A stretch of DNA of 64,000 bases from Macrostomum hystrix (GCA_950097015.1 CATNEN010000008.1:3880501-3944500), one strand, 5' to 3'. Counted from the first letter of the stretch, positions 51,864 through 63,589 are shown. Notes: a model not told the origin generated them from the sequence alone. A program made the numbers and translations.

Positions 51864-54800
51864 TTACTTCGCTCCATCGTCAGCGTCTGACAGCGACGGC
51901 GTGGATATCGACATTGACGAGTCGTCATCATCATCACCATTGAAAGCTGACTCCTCAGCCTCCTGAATCTCCAGGCCGACAGCGTGGGCCCGAAATTGCA
52001 CCCGAGACTCGAGGCAGACGCCCCGGGCGGCCGACCGGCAGCTGTCGAGGCATCGCCGAGCGGACCGCTTGTCGCCCTGGCTGGCGCGCAATCGGGCCAA
52101 CTCCAGCCAGGCCCAGGCGGTCACGTGACGATCGCGCACTTTGCCAAGCCGGCCCTCTGTCACCTGCAGCAGGCACTGCTCCGCCTGTGTTTCTCGCTTC
52201 AATTCGGCCATGCAGGCGCCCTTCAACAGCAGCACCAAGGCCAGATCGTCGGCAGTTGTCGAGTCGGCAGCATCGGCGCCCGCAGCATCAACTAAGCGAT
52301 CGATTTCGTCTGAGGCGGCCTGAACGTCGGCCAAATGGCCGGCCAGGGATTCTGGATCTCGGCCAACTGCCGGCAGGCCGTTCCAAGCGTAGACCAACTC
52401 AAGGCCTGGCAGGATTAGCCTGACCCGGGGGTGTCTAGTTTGATTTTCGGCATTATTTCCTGCGCCATCTACTGTTGGATTCTGAGATTCTGTTGCATTT
52501 TCAGCATCGCATGCAGTCGAGGCTGCTGACAGTTTGCGCACGAAGCGTGCAGCCCTCAGCGCGGCCAATCGTTCAACAGGCAAATTGGGCACGCCGCCAC
52601 CGCAGCACAGAGTGTCGGAGACTTCCTTCATTAGCCGTGCCACTTCCGGGTCGTCAACTGCGCCGCTCTGATAAATAAAAGCCGCGCGCTGATAGAGAAC
52701 AGTGGCCCTACTCCAGCGGGTCTGGCCGGACAGCTCCAGGGCGCAGCAGGCAGCCTCGCGCCACCGGCCAGCGTAGGCCATGGCCCACATCAGCTCCCAG
52801 CGACACAGCTGGCGCAGCTGCGGCCACTCAGCCTGAACTGAGAGGCTGCGCTCGAACGACTCGGCGGCCTGGCGGGCGCGACCGCTCAGCAGGTGGTGTC
52901 GGCCCTGCATGCATGGGCGGTGAATAATAATAATATTTGCAGGAGGGCTGCGGGCTACGAGACATCATTTGGGGACAGTTGACCCGCAGACAGCGAGGAG
53001 GCAATTCTGTCTCCTGAGCACACGCTCACACAGGTGTGTGCATCGGCTCAAAGAGTCGATTCAAAGAGACCAGAAGGTGTGATGCAGCTAGTCAATTCAA
53101 AGAGACCAGAAGGTGTGATGCAGCTAGTCGATTCAAAGAGACCAGAAGGTGTGATGCAGCTAGTCGATTCAAAGAGACCAGAAGGTGTGATGCAGCTAGT
53201 CGATTCAAAGAGACCAGAAGGTGTGATGCAGCTAGTCAATTCAAAGAGACCAGAAGGTGTGATGCAGCTAGTCGATTCAAAGAGACCAGAAGGTGTGATG
53301 CAGCTAGTCGATTCAAAGAGACCAGAAGGTGTGATGCAGCTAGTCGATTCAAAGAGACCAGAAGGTGTGATGCAGCTAGTCAATTCAAAGAGACCAGAAG
53401 GTGTGATGCAGCTAGTCGATTCAAAGAGACCAGAAGGTGTGATGCAGCTAGTCGATTCAAAGAGACCAGAAGGTGTGATGCAGCTAGTCGATTCAAAGAG
53501 ACCAGAAGGTGTGATGCAGCTAGTCGATTCAAAGAGACCAGAAGGTGTGATGCAGCTAGTCGATTCAAAGAGACCAGAAGGTGTGATGCAGCTAGTCGAT
53601 TCAAAGAGACCAGAAGGTGTGATGCAGCTAGTCGATTCAAAGAGACCAGAAGGTGTGATGCAGCTAGTCGATTCAAAGAGACCAGAAGGTGTGATGCAGC
53701 TAGTCGATTCAAAGAGACCAGAAGGTGTGATGCAGCTAGTCGATTCAAAGAGACCAGAAGGTGTGATGCAGCTAGTCGATTCAAAGAGACCAGAAGGTGT
53801 GATGCAGCTAGTCGATTCAAAGAGACCAGAAGGTGTGATGCAGCTAGTCGATTCAAAGAGACCAGAAGGTGTGATGCAGCTAGTCGATTAAAAGAGATCG
53901 AAAATCAGAGGTCTGACCAGCTCAAAAGATCACCTCAAAGTAGAGAAACAGAGCTCCGTCAGGATACCGCTGTAGGCAGGGCTGGAGCAGTCTGTCAACA
54001 GCTTGGAGATCCACAGAGCCCAGCACGTGCGTAAACGAGGTGTGATAGGCCAGTAGCAGGACTCGAACCAGCGGGGCGCGCAGGCTGCCATCCATGCTGG
54101 CCGCGGTGCGGAGCTGGCGGAGGCCGCGTCTCCGGTTGCCGCTGAAGCCAACGAACTGCAGCAGACGGAGCAGGGCCGTTGGGAGCAGGCTCAGCAGCAG
54201 ATTGAAAGCGCCGTCGCCCAGTCTGTTACGAAGAGGCAAGCGTAGGTGTAAGGCAGGTAGGCAAGTGGACTTATAGCGGACTCGCGGGTACACACCTGGC
54301 TCCGCTCTCAAAGTGCATGCGCAGCTCCGGGCAGCCCCAGGCCCGCTTGCGCAGGAGGCGCCAGCACAGCCGGTAGGCCCGATAGCAGTCGCGTATTTTC
54401 AGGCCGCCTCGAACGAAGCCCATGAGGCTCTCGTCCTGGGCGAAGGTGAGTACAGCCTTCTCTAATAGCAGCTCGGCGTAGCACAGCTCGGCGTGACACT
54501 GCTCGTCGGTGAAGTCGCCTGGCTTCAGCAGGAGCGACGCCGCCGCAGCCAGGCCGTGACGCGGTCGACGGTGGCGCTGGCAGACACGCAGGGCTCGCTT
54601 GGTTGCGTCAACGGCTCGATGGATGTCGGCCTGCTCCAGGGTCATGGAGGCCTGCATGTAGCAGATTGTGGAGCAGCTCAGGCTGTGGTACATGGATGAC
54701 TCCGCTCTGTTGGATGGGATTATCGTTGTGGCTCAGCGTTAGTTTTGCGTTTTACGGGCTACTCGCAGGAGGCCAAGACAACGGGTCGTACCATAAAGCT

Positions 54801-55835
54801 CTCCCAAGATTGGGGTTGACAAATGACTAAGTATGAGCTTAGTGATACGCAAAATTTATAGAACAGAATTGATAGAACAGGCACATTGTCTATCTATATA
54901 TTGTGAGGCGGTTCTCTCGTTAATGTGCTTACGTAAGCACAAATCCTTAAAAGTCTTCAAGCTGAAGCAGATGGGCCTACATAGTTTGACAAATTCAAGC
55001 ATTTCTGTCGTTATTTTATTTTTATAGATACAATGTTATATAAAAGTTGAGTGGCAGAGCGTTTGCCTCTCGCACCAAGGTCCCCGAGCTCGATTCCACG
55101 GCGCGGCCACATTTATTTGGGGCGCAGCCGCGGAGAGAAGGCTTGGGGGCTTGTCGTGCAATTTACACCACTGAGGGCCAACCTTCAAGGCACAGTGAAG
55201 TGTACACTGCCTGACGATGAGAAAGTCAGGGCAGATGTACACACCTGTGTGAGCGTGTGCCTGCGTACAGTATCTACAGGTGTGTGTGGTCTCAGGAGTC
55301 AGCTCAGGAGTTAGCAATGTACCATTAGCCCTCCTGAAATTATTATTATTAATATTACGATCTATAAACGTATTCTTAAATAAGCCACCTATGCAATTCA
55401 ATAAGCGAGTAGATTAAAGGCTTAAAAAGCATAAATCAGTCTCACTGTGGCTCCATCATTGCGCGCGCAGTCTCAAACTGGTTGCCTAGAAACATGTCCA
55501 GCGCCTTCTGGGCCTCGCCAATTGATTCTAGCAGCTTGGCCTGGGGCAGTAGTTCTCCTTGCGGAGTACCAATTTCCTCTTCTAGATCATCAGACACTAG
55601 ATACTGGTTGCTGCGTGGGGAAATTTTTATTTAATTTCTATTTTAGGAACTACTTGGAAATTGTAATTTATATGCACTGCACTTACTTGTCATCTGCATC
55701 CTTCAAAACATATTTTCCGGGTTCTTCAGTGGCCTAAAATTTTATAGAAAGGATCAGAAAATCCATGGAAAATTACATCAACACTAATTATAATTAATTG
55801 TGACATCAGCATCGGCTACTTACATCTTGGTCCAT
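51864..55835 (-). CDS. TTC39: Tetratricopeptide repeat protein 39 (TTC39) family
   Basis: TPR protein of the TTC39A/B/C family, 654 residues. Exons: 55835-55824, 55733-55687, 55610-55446, 54706-54296, 54222-53934, 52904-51864; the phases agree. Matches to animal TTC39: SSMYHSLSCSTICYMQASMT, CHAELCYAELLLEKAVLTF, GGLKIRDCYRAY, GDGAFNLLLSLLP followed by LRLLQFVGFSGN, CRWELMWAMAYAGRW, LILPGLELVYAWNGLP, and CLESRVQFRAHA near the C-terminus. The protein ends in an acidic Asp/Ser-rich tail (DDDDDSSMSISTPSL). The start (MDQDATEEPG) is set by a 12-nt first coding exon whose splice phase fits. In mammals TTC39B acts on LXR turnover and lipid metabolism; whether that holds here is unknown. Cytosolic. 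Confidence 0.93.
52922..53043 (-). mobile_element. SINE-B 3' fragment
   Basis: Reads AATAATAATAATATTTGCAGGAG... on the plus strand, then GACCCGCAGACAGCGAGGAG and GAGCACACGCTCACACAGGT. This is the 3' half of SINE-B in minus orientation. The 36-bp array starts at its truncated end. Confidence 0.8.
53045..53890. repeat. 36-bp minisatellite in TTC39 intron 5
   Basis: About 23 near-identical units of 36 bp (GATTCAAAGAGACCAGAAGG, TGTGATGCAGCTAGTC). GAT/AAT at the unit start is the main variant. It lies wholly inside the intron 52905-53933. Confidence 0.98.
55045..55350 (+). mobile_element. SINE-B, full length
   Basis: Head GAGTGGCAGAGCGTTTGCC and CCCCGAGCTCGATTCC; body GGGGCGCAGCCGCGGAGAGA, GAGGGCCAACCTTCAAGGC, TGACGATGAGAAAGTCAGG and ACACACCTGTGTGAGCGTG; end CATTAGCCCTCCTG and (ATT)n. 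In the 54707-55445 intron of TTC39, opposite to its strand. Confidence 0.9.
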
Positions 55836-56888
55836 TTTATTTTAGTAAATTTGCACACGATTGCCTGAAATATAGTTAGTAATTTTGTAATAAAGGATGA
55901 GATATTTATAAGTTCCAAGTAAGAGAATTTGTGGAAATTAACAAAGTCGAACTTTTTAAGTTTAGACATTTTAATTAATGAAATCAGATTTTCTAATTTA
56001 AACTTGCATTGCCATTAAAAAACAACTTTATGCTAATTTTTTTAGTTAGATAGCTATTCAAAATATACTACAATCAACTGTTGATAAAAAGGGAAATTAT
56101 TTGATCATATAAACTGTCTTGAAATTGAAATAAAAGGCAAAAAGTAGAGGCTATCGCTATAAGTTAGCAACTTAAAAATAATATATAAAGGCTAACCAAA
56201 TATTGTTAGAAACTAAAACTCAGTATAACTAATACATTATACTGAAGTCAAAAAACAATAATAAACAATTCGTCAATCAATACAAAAAACCTAGGTATAT
56301 TTCTGCACATCAAAATAGTTGTAATTAACATGCTGGTATCATCTGAAAATGTTGTTTTTTGAAAAGACCTTGTCCTAGTTTACTATAGTAACTAGCTACT
56401 AATTTATAGTTAAGTTTATGTACTCTAGCTGCTGATCCATTCTGGACGTTGGACAGTGTATCAAAAAATGTATATAGGCATCCTTAAGCTTGTGGTTGTT
56501 ATTATAGAAAGAAGAATAAGAAACCATTATTGTTAAAAAACCACAAAAAAATCTATTCATCTATTATATTCCTCATTGGTAAGAAACAGCCTGGTAATAG
56601 TAGCTCAGATATACTTAATTAAGTAAACACCATAGATTTAAAAATTCACAATTTAGATTTAAAACACCAAAGCTCTTTCTCGTCAATTGGCGAAAGCCTT
56701 AGACACGACGTAAGCAAGGGCGTTGGTTGCCACGATAAAAAGAAAAAGTTTTGAAAATATACGACGTCACAATTACGAAAACTATAACAAAAAAAATATT
56801 TGAACCTCATGAACGAACGTCTAAATAAACGGTCAACACCAATCTAATTTCAAATGCATTGATTTTTGCGGACATCAATTCAGGCGCA
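55836..56888. other. TTC39 5' flank
   Basis: Very AT-rich, without open frames or recognised repeats. It should contain the TTC39 promoter and 5' UTR. Confidence 0.4.
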
Positions 56889-56889
56889 T

Positions 56890-57217
56890 CAATAATAACA
56901 ATAATATTTCCAGGAGGGCTACAGCTGCAGTGGTACATTATTTGGTGACAGGGACCCGCAGCCAGCTAGGCCGAGGAGGCCATTCTGCCTATTCCGCTGA
57001 CTCATGAGCACAAGCGCACACATACTGTACGCAGACACACTCACGCTGGTGTGTTCATTTGCCCTGACTTTTTCCTCGTCAGACAGGTAAAACTTTCACG
57101 GTGCCTAGGTTTCTCTCCGCCGCTAGGCACTAAATTGTACGTGGCCTCGCCGCGGAATAAAGCTCGGAGATTGATACGAGAGGCAAGGCGTTAACCGCTC
57201 TGCCACTCACCTCCCAG
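56890..57217 (-). mobile_element. SINE-B, diverged copy
   Basis: Plus-strand reading: AATAATAACAATAATATTTC tail, CAGGAGGGCTACAGC, GACCCGCAGCCAGC, TTCTGCCTATTCCGCTGACTC, then GTGGCCTCGCCGCGGAATAA and GTTAACCGCTCTGCCACTCA (head). Minus orientation. Confidence 0.85.
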
Positions 57218-57961
57218 GCTGCTTAAAACCAAGGACGACTGAAGTAGTGTCGTTTATAAGTTTCGTTTATCTTATTAAGTAATCCTTAATGCTCAAAACA
57301 TGATCAAGGGACAATGTCTTCAGTTGTCCCGTCTGGGGTCCAGGAATATTATCAGCTAGTACATTATTTGCCTTAAATCTAACTGTTTTAGAAAACATCG
57401 CAAGCTCGTAGATGTGATTTGCGATAAAAAGTTTTCCCCAACATTTGGGATAAAATGTATAAAGTCGATATCTACAACTAGTGCTGTGGAGAGATCTGAC
57501 TGACAGCCTAGAGACTCCCTTTTAGGGCTAATGCATGAATAAACATAAACAAACAATTTTGTTATGAACCCACATTTTTAGAACATAAAGCTTGTTATTG
57601 CTCACAACTTTAGTAACCTTTCTACGTAGTAACAAAGTGACGTGCTTTCCATAGTTTTTTTCACAGTCTATATTTATGTTTCTGTTTCGTTTTGAGTCAT
57701 TTAATCGCTTCCGATATTGGTTGACGGCTTTCGTAAACAGTTGCTATGCCAGTTGCCGGCACAGGCGAGGAAATATCGCTCGGAATTCGACAAAAATAAT
57801 TGGCTTGCGCGTCATTCTAAATACTGTCCTAGCAACAATTTTCATCTCACGACACATTGAGCTGCGCGGGACGTCAAAAGATTTTTTGTTTAAATCTTCA
57901 AAAATTATTTCGTCGCATCGATCAACCATATTTTAAGAGAATCCATATTCGGGTCTAAGTG

Positions 57962-57968
57962 TATATAT
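57962..57968 (+). promoter_or_regulatory. TATA-like box of acidic protein gene 1
   Basis: TATATAT 90 bp upstream of the ATG at 58052. The other two genes of the cluster have a similar box at a similar distance. Confidence 0.5.
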
Positions 57969-58051
57969 GAGCCTGCACTGATACAAAAAATTGGCCGATA
58001 ACTGTTTTGATCCCGACCTTGCCAGATTTGCCAAGCCGAAGTAAAATAACA

Positions 58052-58521
58052 ATGATGCAACAAGCTGCTCTGATTGCTACCTGTCTCTGTAGCTTTGCCG
58101 TCCTGCTGCAGGTGAGTGGGCCTTTATTTGTTTAAATTAACCTAAACTTTGGACTTTCAAATAAAACAACTGTGCTCACCTGCAGCAGGCCCAGGGCAGA
58201 CGGCCGGAGCACGTCACAGCCAAGATTGAGTCCCACCTTGAGAACCGGCTCAAGCCCTGCTTCTATTACGGTCGCAATTGTCCGCCTGGCCTTGGCAACT
58301 ATGAGTCTATGGAGCACGACCTGCCAATCATGCAGGCTGGCCTCATAGCTTCTGGCATCCCAATGCCCTCCAGGTGCAACTGCGACCATTCGAGCGAGCG
58401 CTGCGTCCGACAGTGCTACTACTCTGTGACCAAGGCGATGGTGATGAAGTCCGCGGTGCCAGAAGAAGAAGACGACGGTGAGGGCGAGGGAGAAGACGAG
58501 AATGAGGACACTCGGCGATGA
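58052..58521 (+). CDS. Small secreted cysteine-containing protein with acidic tail (gene 1 of cluster)
   Basis: Two exons, 58052-58111 and 58186-58521; 131 residues. The second acceptor could also be 58189, losing one Gln. Exon 1 is 20 codons (MMQQAALIATCLCSFAVLLQ), a hydrophobic signal peptide, followed by a phase-0 intron. The mature part starts QAQGRRPEHV. It has six cysteines in a central region (KPCFYYGRNCPPG, SRCNCDHSSERCVRQCYY) and ends with an acidic tail (PEEEDDGEGEGEDENEDTRR). I do not recognise the family. The exon plan is shared with the two genes downstream. The six cysteines suggest three disulfides and an extracellular or granule protein. Function unknown. Confidence 0.78.
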
Positions 58522-58691
58522 TGATTGCCTGAGAAAATGGCAATGAACTATTCAGCAAGACTGTCCCTGCGTAATGTCCAGTATTAATTAATTTTTAAGA
58601 CAGTGTTTCGCGAAAAACTTAAGAATCCCTCGGAATTGTTCAGCAAACAGTGAAACAGGAATATACGCAATGTTCGATGACAATATTTAAT

Positions 58692-59046
58692 GGGGTTGTA
58701 GCCTAGTATTTCCAAATTCACAACCATGGACTACTTTACTTTATATTAAATTTATATATACGACAACCCCGTGCTAACCATTTGAATGTCGGTCGGAGGT
58801 TCGACTCCCGACTCTACTTGAACGATTTGTGTCTTTTAGCAAGACGCTCAACTCATGATCGCTTCAGTTTAACCAGCTGCTAAATGGTGGTTAAACAGCA
58901 TTAGCTGGGTATTTGAGGGTGGTTGCGGCGTCTTCCAAGTCCATGGACTGGACAGAAGTTCTCAGCCTTCAGATGCGCCGTGCAATTGCTGCGGCTGTGC
59001 TGTCGGCTACACATAATTAGGCCAGGCAGGTGTAAAAGTTATTTTT
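58692..59046 (+). mobile_element. SINE-A with duplicated head
   Basis: GGGGTTGTAGCCTAGTATTT at 58692 is a head start. A second head-like part at about 58760 (CCGTGCTAACCATTTGAATG, GGAGGTTCGACTCCCGACTC) leads into the normal body (GTCCATGGACTGGACAGAAG, GCGCCGTGCAATTGC, GTGCTGTCGGCTACACAT). It probably carries a small insertion inside the head. Confidence 0.8.
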
Positions 59047-59584
59047 CGACAGACATACGAACTAGAACCAGATAGCATTCAATTGTTAAATTTCTCTGAA
59101 ACCCTGCCTTTCACAGAAAACATCAGCGTACACTGTCTAAGAATCTATGATTGCTTAAGGCAGACATGAATCATGTTTGCCATTTTAAGTTGTAGAACTA
59201 TTCCTAAGTACGAGTAGTATGTAGAGACTTGAGTGACATTTTCGTTGAAACGGAAGCATTTTTGCTTACATTTGACTCCCGTTGCAACTTAAATGGGATG
59301 GCCTCGTGCTGTAAAAAAGCAACGATTAACTCGATCCCAAACTAAAAGTTTCCCAGGCGCTTTAAATGATAATTAGCCATGCCCTTGAAGCCCCAAAGTA
59401 GAGTTCGTCGTTTCGAAAGCTATTTTAAAATAAGTGACCACAAATACTGCAGTTTGCGGAAGCAGTTCTCGAATAATTATAAAAACACAATCAATAATTG
59501 CACCTCAAGAGATAGACTTTGAAGCTAATGGCCCGAGAGCGTGCGGCAGAGTTGTCAGCAATCCGGATTGAACCGGTTCTGGAT
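59047..59584. other. Unique spacer
   Basis: AT-rich unique sequence between two SINE-A copies; no gene or repeat recognised. Confidence 0.4.
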
Positions 59585-59587
59585 TGA

Positions 59588-59623
<36 letters not shown>
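59588..59623. repeat. (ATCT)n microsatellite
   Basis: About nine ATCT tetramers, then CTGTC. Confidence 0.95.
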
Positions 59624-59759
59624 GTCGGGAAACGCGTTATATATCTATCGAGCGATCGCCGTAGGTGCATGACGCATTCCTTTATTACGCATCTCATCTG
59701 CTGATTAGTGCGCTAACTTGTGTTTCTATGTGTATTGGTTTATCTAAATGTACCCATGA

Positions 59760-60062
59760 GGTTGTAGCCTAGTGCTTAGAGTGTCGTACTCACGACTTGA
59801 ACGTCGGAGTTTCGATTCGTGACTCCACTATAACAAATTGTGTCCTTTAGTAAGTCACCTTTCTCTGCATTGGTTCAGTTCACCCAGCTGCTGAATGGGT
59901 ACCAGCATTAGGTGGTGTAATTGAGGGTGGTTTTGGCGTCCCCCCAGTCCATGGACTGAACAGAAGTTCTCAGCCTTCAGATGCGCCGCGCAATAGCTGC
60001 GGCTATGCTGTCGGCTGCACATCTGGCCCAATTGGGGCAGGTGTAATAAATTGTTATTAATT
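59760..60062 (+). mobile_element. SINE-A, full length
   Basis: Starts GGTTGTAGCCTAGTGCTTAG, then GTCGTACTCACGACTTGAAC and B-box-like GAGTTTCGATTCGTGACTCC. Body GTCCATGGACTGAACAGAAG, GCGCCGCGCAATAGCTGC and CACATCTGGCCCAATTGGGG; tail TAATAAATTGTTATTAATTA. Confidence 0.92.
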
Positions 60063-60284
60063 ATTAATTATTGCCCCATAGTATAAGTACAGAACAATGT
60101 TTCGACGGGACAAAAACGCGCAGTGGACAACAGCGTTGAATTATCAGCGCTAGTCAAAGCTTCATTGAGCATCGTTCCGGTGACAAGTATCTCACTTCGA
60201 AGATGACTTTCATACCATTCGATAAAACAAACAAATTCCTCTTCTTATAAGCCAGAAGAGTTTAAGCATTATCTTTCTGGATGT

Positions 60285-60410
60285 CCAATATTGTTAAAAT
60301 CCAATAATGGTTCGTTTAAATAGTTTTACGGATGATATAACTGAGAAATCAATCACTATTTAAAGAATCACAAAATTGAATGGTATTTTGAGAAGAATCA
60401 ATAAAAACGA
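60285..60410 (+). repeat. Left arm of ~125-bp inverted repeat
   Basis: CAATATTGTTAAAATCCAAT ... GATATAACTGAGAAATCAAT ... AGAATCACAAAATTGAATGG is the near-perfect reverse complement of 63037-63162. The pair flanks the gene at 60941-62068. Confidence 0.9.
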
Positions 60411-60840
60411 CAAATAAATTTGTCTTTCGAAAGAACATCCTTTAGCTTAAGCTTAGCTGTTATTTATTGATGAAAGAAAGTTAAATTAATGTATGATGAT
60501 GCACTAAATTTATTAGCAATTAGCTTTGCCAGTTAATAACAGTTCGATTGAGCTAGCTGTTACTGGATCAACATGCCCACACAGTACTAATTGCTCTATT
60601 CAAACAGGAAAAAACTTTTTTTATTCGAAGCAAACCGCCGGATGATGTTCCCTGCAGTTGACGCCGGCGAGTGAAAAATAATTTTCCGACAATCGACGGC
60701 GTCAGTAATTGGCGGCTTCACCACTGGATCCCCAGATCCGACCCTTCGACGATTGTCCTCAGTAACAAAAATAATTGAGGCAGAAAAGTTGAACTACGCG
60801 AGCTTGTTGAGCTGGTCTTAACTGGTCGCGGACTAATCTG

Positions 60841-60848
60841 TATAAATA
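60841..60848 (+). promoter_or_regulatory. TATA box of acidic protein gene 2
   Basis: TATAAATA 100 bp upstream of the ATG at 60941, the strongest of the three boxes in the cluster. Confidence 0.6.
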
Positions 60849-60940
60849 TATGCTACAGAGAGCAATTTTTTCTTCATCATTTTCAGGAATAGTCTTAGTC
60901 ATTTTTTATTCTAAAACAGACACTAGCAGCCCTCGCAACC

Positions 60941-62068
60941 ATGCGTACCGGAAGCATTGCCGTCGCTCTGCTGGTTCTCCTCTGCTCGTCTGTGCTGTTG
61001 GTGAGTTGACTAGTCGACTATGTGTTATTGCGGACTCGGGTGAGGATAATCGACTCAATAGTTTAACAGTCGGTTTGAGAGTTTGACGCTTTAGTCGTAG
61101 CAATTTTAAGAGTAAATCCGTTCTGTTCTGAAAAAAATATCGACGTCAACTCAAGGAATCCGTAGGAGGTAAATAAGGACGACTTAACTTCATGAATGAA
61201 AAAGATATATTTTTTCTTTTTGGTCACGTAGGTCGACGCAAGGAGCCTGCGCCTAAAGCGCGAGGACGACGAGGACAACAGATACGACGATAACGACAAC
61301 AATGACGAGGGCGACGACGAAGAGGGCAACGAGGATGAGGACGACAACAACGACGATGATGATGAAGAGGGCAACGAGGATGAAGATGACAACAACGACG
61401 ATGATGATGAAGAGGGCAACGAGGATGAGGATGACAACAACGACGATGATGATGAAGAGGGCAATGAGGACGAGGACGACAACAACGACGATGATGACGA
61501 AGAGGGCAACGAGGATGAGGATGACAACAACGACGATGATGATGAAGAGGGCAACGAGGATGAGGACGACAACAACGACGATGATGATGAAGAGGGCAAT
61601 GAGGACGAGGATGACAACAACGACGATGATGACGAAGAGGGCAACGAGGATGAGGATGACAACAACGACGATGATGACGAAGAGGGCAACGAGGATGAGG
61701 ATGACAACAACGACGATGATGACGAAGAGGGCAACGAGGATGAGGACGACAACAACGACGATGATGATGAAGAGGGCAATGAGGACGAGGACGACAACAA
61801 CGACGACGATGACGAAGAGGGCAATGAAGACGAGGATGACAACAACGACGATGATGATGAAGAGGGCAACGAAGATGAGGACGACAACAACGACGATGAT
61901 GACGAAGAGGGCAACGAGGATGAGGACGACAACAACGACGATGATGATGAAGAGGGCAATGAGGACGAGGACGACAACAACGACGATGATGATGAAGAGG
62001 GCAACGAGGGTGAGGATGACAACAACGACGAAGATGACAAGCGCCGTCGCAGGAAGCGTCACTTCTAA
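60941..62068 (+). CDS. Secreted Asp/Glu/Asn repeat protein (gene 2 of cluster)
   Basis: Two exons, 60941-61000 and 61232-62068; 298 residues. Exon 1 is again exactly 20 codons, a signal peptide (MRTGSIAVALLVLLCSSVLL), with a phase-0 intron. Exon 2 starts VDARSLRLKR, a short basic stretch ending in a dibasic site, then EDDEDNRYDDNDNNDEGDDE. About 16 tandem copies of a 15-residue unit follow (DDDEEGNEDEDDNND), and the protein ends with the very basic DKRRRRKRHF. It has no cysteines outside the signal. Such a polyanion should bind Ca2+ or cationic partners in a secretion; that is inference. An AATAAA at 62265-62270 fits the 3' end. The frame is supported by start context (CAACCATG), splice sites and matching plan in the neighbours. 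Other frames across the array are open but artefactual. Confidence 0.85.
61310..62035 (+). repeat. Coding 45-bp minisatellite in acidic protein gene 2
   Basis: About 16 units of 45 bp (GATGATGATGAAGAGGGCAA, CGAGGATGAGGACGACAACA, ACGAC). Nearly all changes are synonymous third-base swaps (GAT/GAC, AAC/AAT, GAG/GAA), and one unit has GGT for GAT. The array is exonic, unlike all other large arrays in the window. Confidence 0.95.
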
Positions 62069-62264
62069 GCTGGGGGAATGTTTAGAATGTCTGCTGATTT
62101 AGAAAAGACACTCCTTCCCATTTATGTGCTGAATTTACTATTGTGCCACTACTCTTAACGCGATACAAACAGTAGTATGAGAACGGCAGAAAATATCGAT
62201 CTCTGTTGATTCGCATCGCTGCTGCCTGTGGTTATTTAACACCGATCAAGAGGCTCGATGATAA

Positions 62265-62270
62265 AATAAA
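62265..62270 (+). terminator. Polyadenylation signal of acidic protein gene 2
   Basis: AATAAA about 200 bp after the TAA stop. Confidence 0.55.
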
Positions 62271-63036
62271 TCAGCATGACGCTGTAGCTAGATCTAACTC
62301 GAGAATGCATCAAAATTTTAGTCTGTCTTCGTTTTTTTGCTTAAAAATTCAGCTGGAACAAATTTATTGAATTCACAAAAACTAGCTCATAGCTATAGCG
62401 TGATCATCATAATCAAGTGATCGCAGGCTGCATGAAAATCAATCAAAATACTACGAGCTATTTTAATGAAGCAAGTATCAGGAGTCGACTGTGTTGAATG
62501 GACGATGTACTATCAATGCGTGATAACGTATTTATTGTACATTTATTCGAACTTCAAGTCACACATGCGGTTAACGAGGGCTCTCAGGTTGATGTCGACA
62601 GTTGCATCGTTAGTTACCCTTGGAGTAGGGAAGAAATATTAATTCGTATTCCAAGAAAGTTAAAATATCCCTGACGCTCAATGGATAGAGAATTAAACAT
62701 TTTACTCTAATATCCGACAATATTTAGAATTTCATACTAAGTAAAAGGAACAGAAAAGTGCAGCGTCAAGTGTTGGGAACGGATCCCTTCGACAAATTTA
62801 TTCAGAGATCAGAAAAACATCATCAATCTCACTCAGTTTCATGACTTTGTGCCTCTGCTTAAGAGTTACAAGTCTGAATAAAACGGCTGTCAGAAAACTG
62901 AATTTAAATGCTAAAGCTCGAAAGAAAAACACTCATGAGGTGATACCGGCCCAACTATGTCTATACTCGTATGCATGCTTCTTACCTTTCGTATAAAGAG
63001 TTTTTGCTTTCACATAAACTTTCCACGCATTGGCTT
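62271..63036. other. Spacer between acidic genes 2 and 3
   Basis: AT-rich unique sequence; no gene recognised. Confidence 0.4.
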
Positions 63037-63162
63037 ACGTTTTTATTTATTCTTCTCAAAATACCATTCAATTTTGTGATTCTTTAAATAGTGATTGATT
63101 TCTCAGTTATATCATCCGTAAAACCATTTAAACGAACCGTTATTGGATTTTAACAATATTTG
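63037..63162 (-). repeat. Right arm of ~125-bp inverted repeat
   Basis: CTTCTCAAAATACCATTCAA ... GTGATTGATTTCTCAGTTAT ... TTTAACAATATTTGACC; see the left arm at 60285-60410. Confidence 0.9.
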
Positions 63163-63289
63163 ACCCAGGAAATTTCCCCTTTATCACCGCACTAATCGTT
63201 GCACCATGCCCTATTTATCAAATTTCGTTAGCAACGCTTGAACTACAAAACTTTTCTGGCGCCTCTAGCTCAGGAGAGCAGTCCTTATT

Positions 63290-63317
63290 CCAGTCTCCAG
63301 TTTTTATTGGAGACTGG
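63290..63317. other. Perfect 10-bp hairpin
   Basis: CCAGTCTCCA, an 8-nt loop, then TGGAGACTGG, followed by two more AGACTGG copies. It lies about 360 bp upstream of acidic gene 3. It may be a small repeat expansion or a regulatory hairpin; I cannot decide. Confidence 0.5.
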
Positions 63318-63589
63318 AGACTGGAGACTGGGATCAGCTTGCTCAGTGCTGATCGGAACGGCGCGGCGAACGAGTGGAATCGTTTAAAAACTCGAGTAGG
63401 ACATTGCAGCCATTTTCAGTGCAGCTTCCGATCATCATCGTTTCACTGCGCCAAATTAATGAGGCTTTGTGAGCCCTCCCCATTCTGTAGATTGCAGCAA
63501 TATCCCATCGCGCCGGATTTCCACCATTCCGATAGAATTTTTAAACGACAAGACGACTATAATTGCTTTTAATGGTAGTGAAAATTTCG

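Noticed and set aside
53034-54034. Long repeat frames RFKETRRCDAAS and DSKRPEGVMQLV
   Set aside because: A 36-bp minisatellite inside the TTC39 intron; the true TTC39 exons on the minus strand flank it.
61063-62062. Minus-strand Ser/Leu and Val/Ile repeat frames and the plus-strand Met/Thr/Arg frame
   Set aside because: Shadows of the coding 45-bp repeat of acidic gene 2; only the Asp/Glu/Asn frame has a signal-peptide exon and splice sites.
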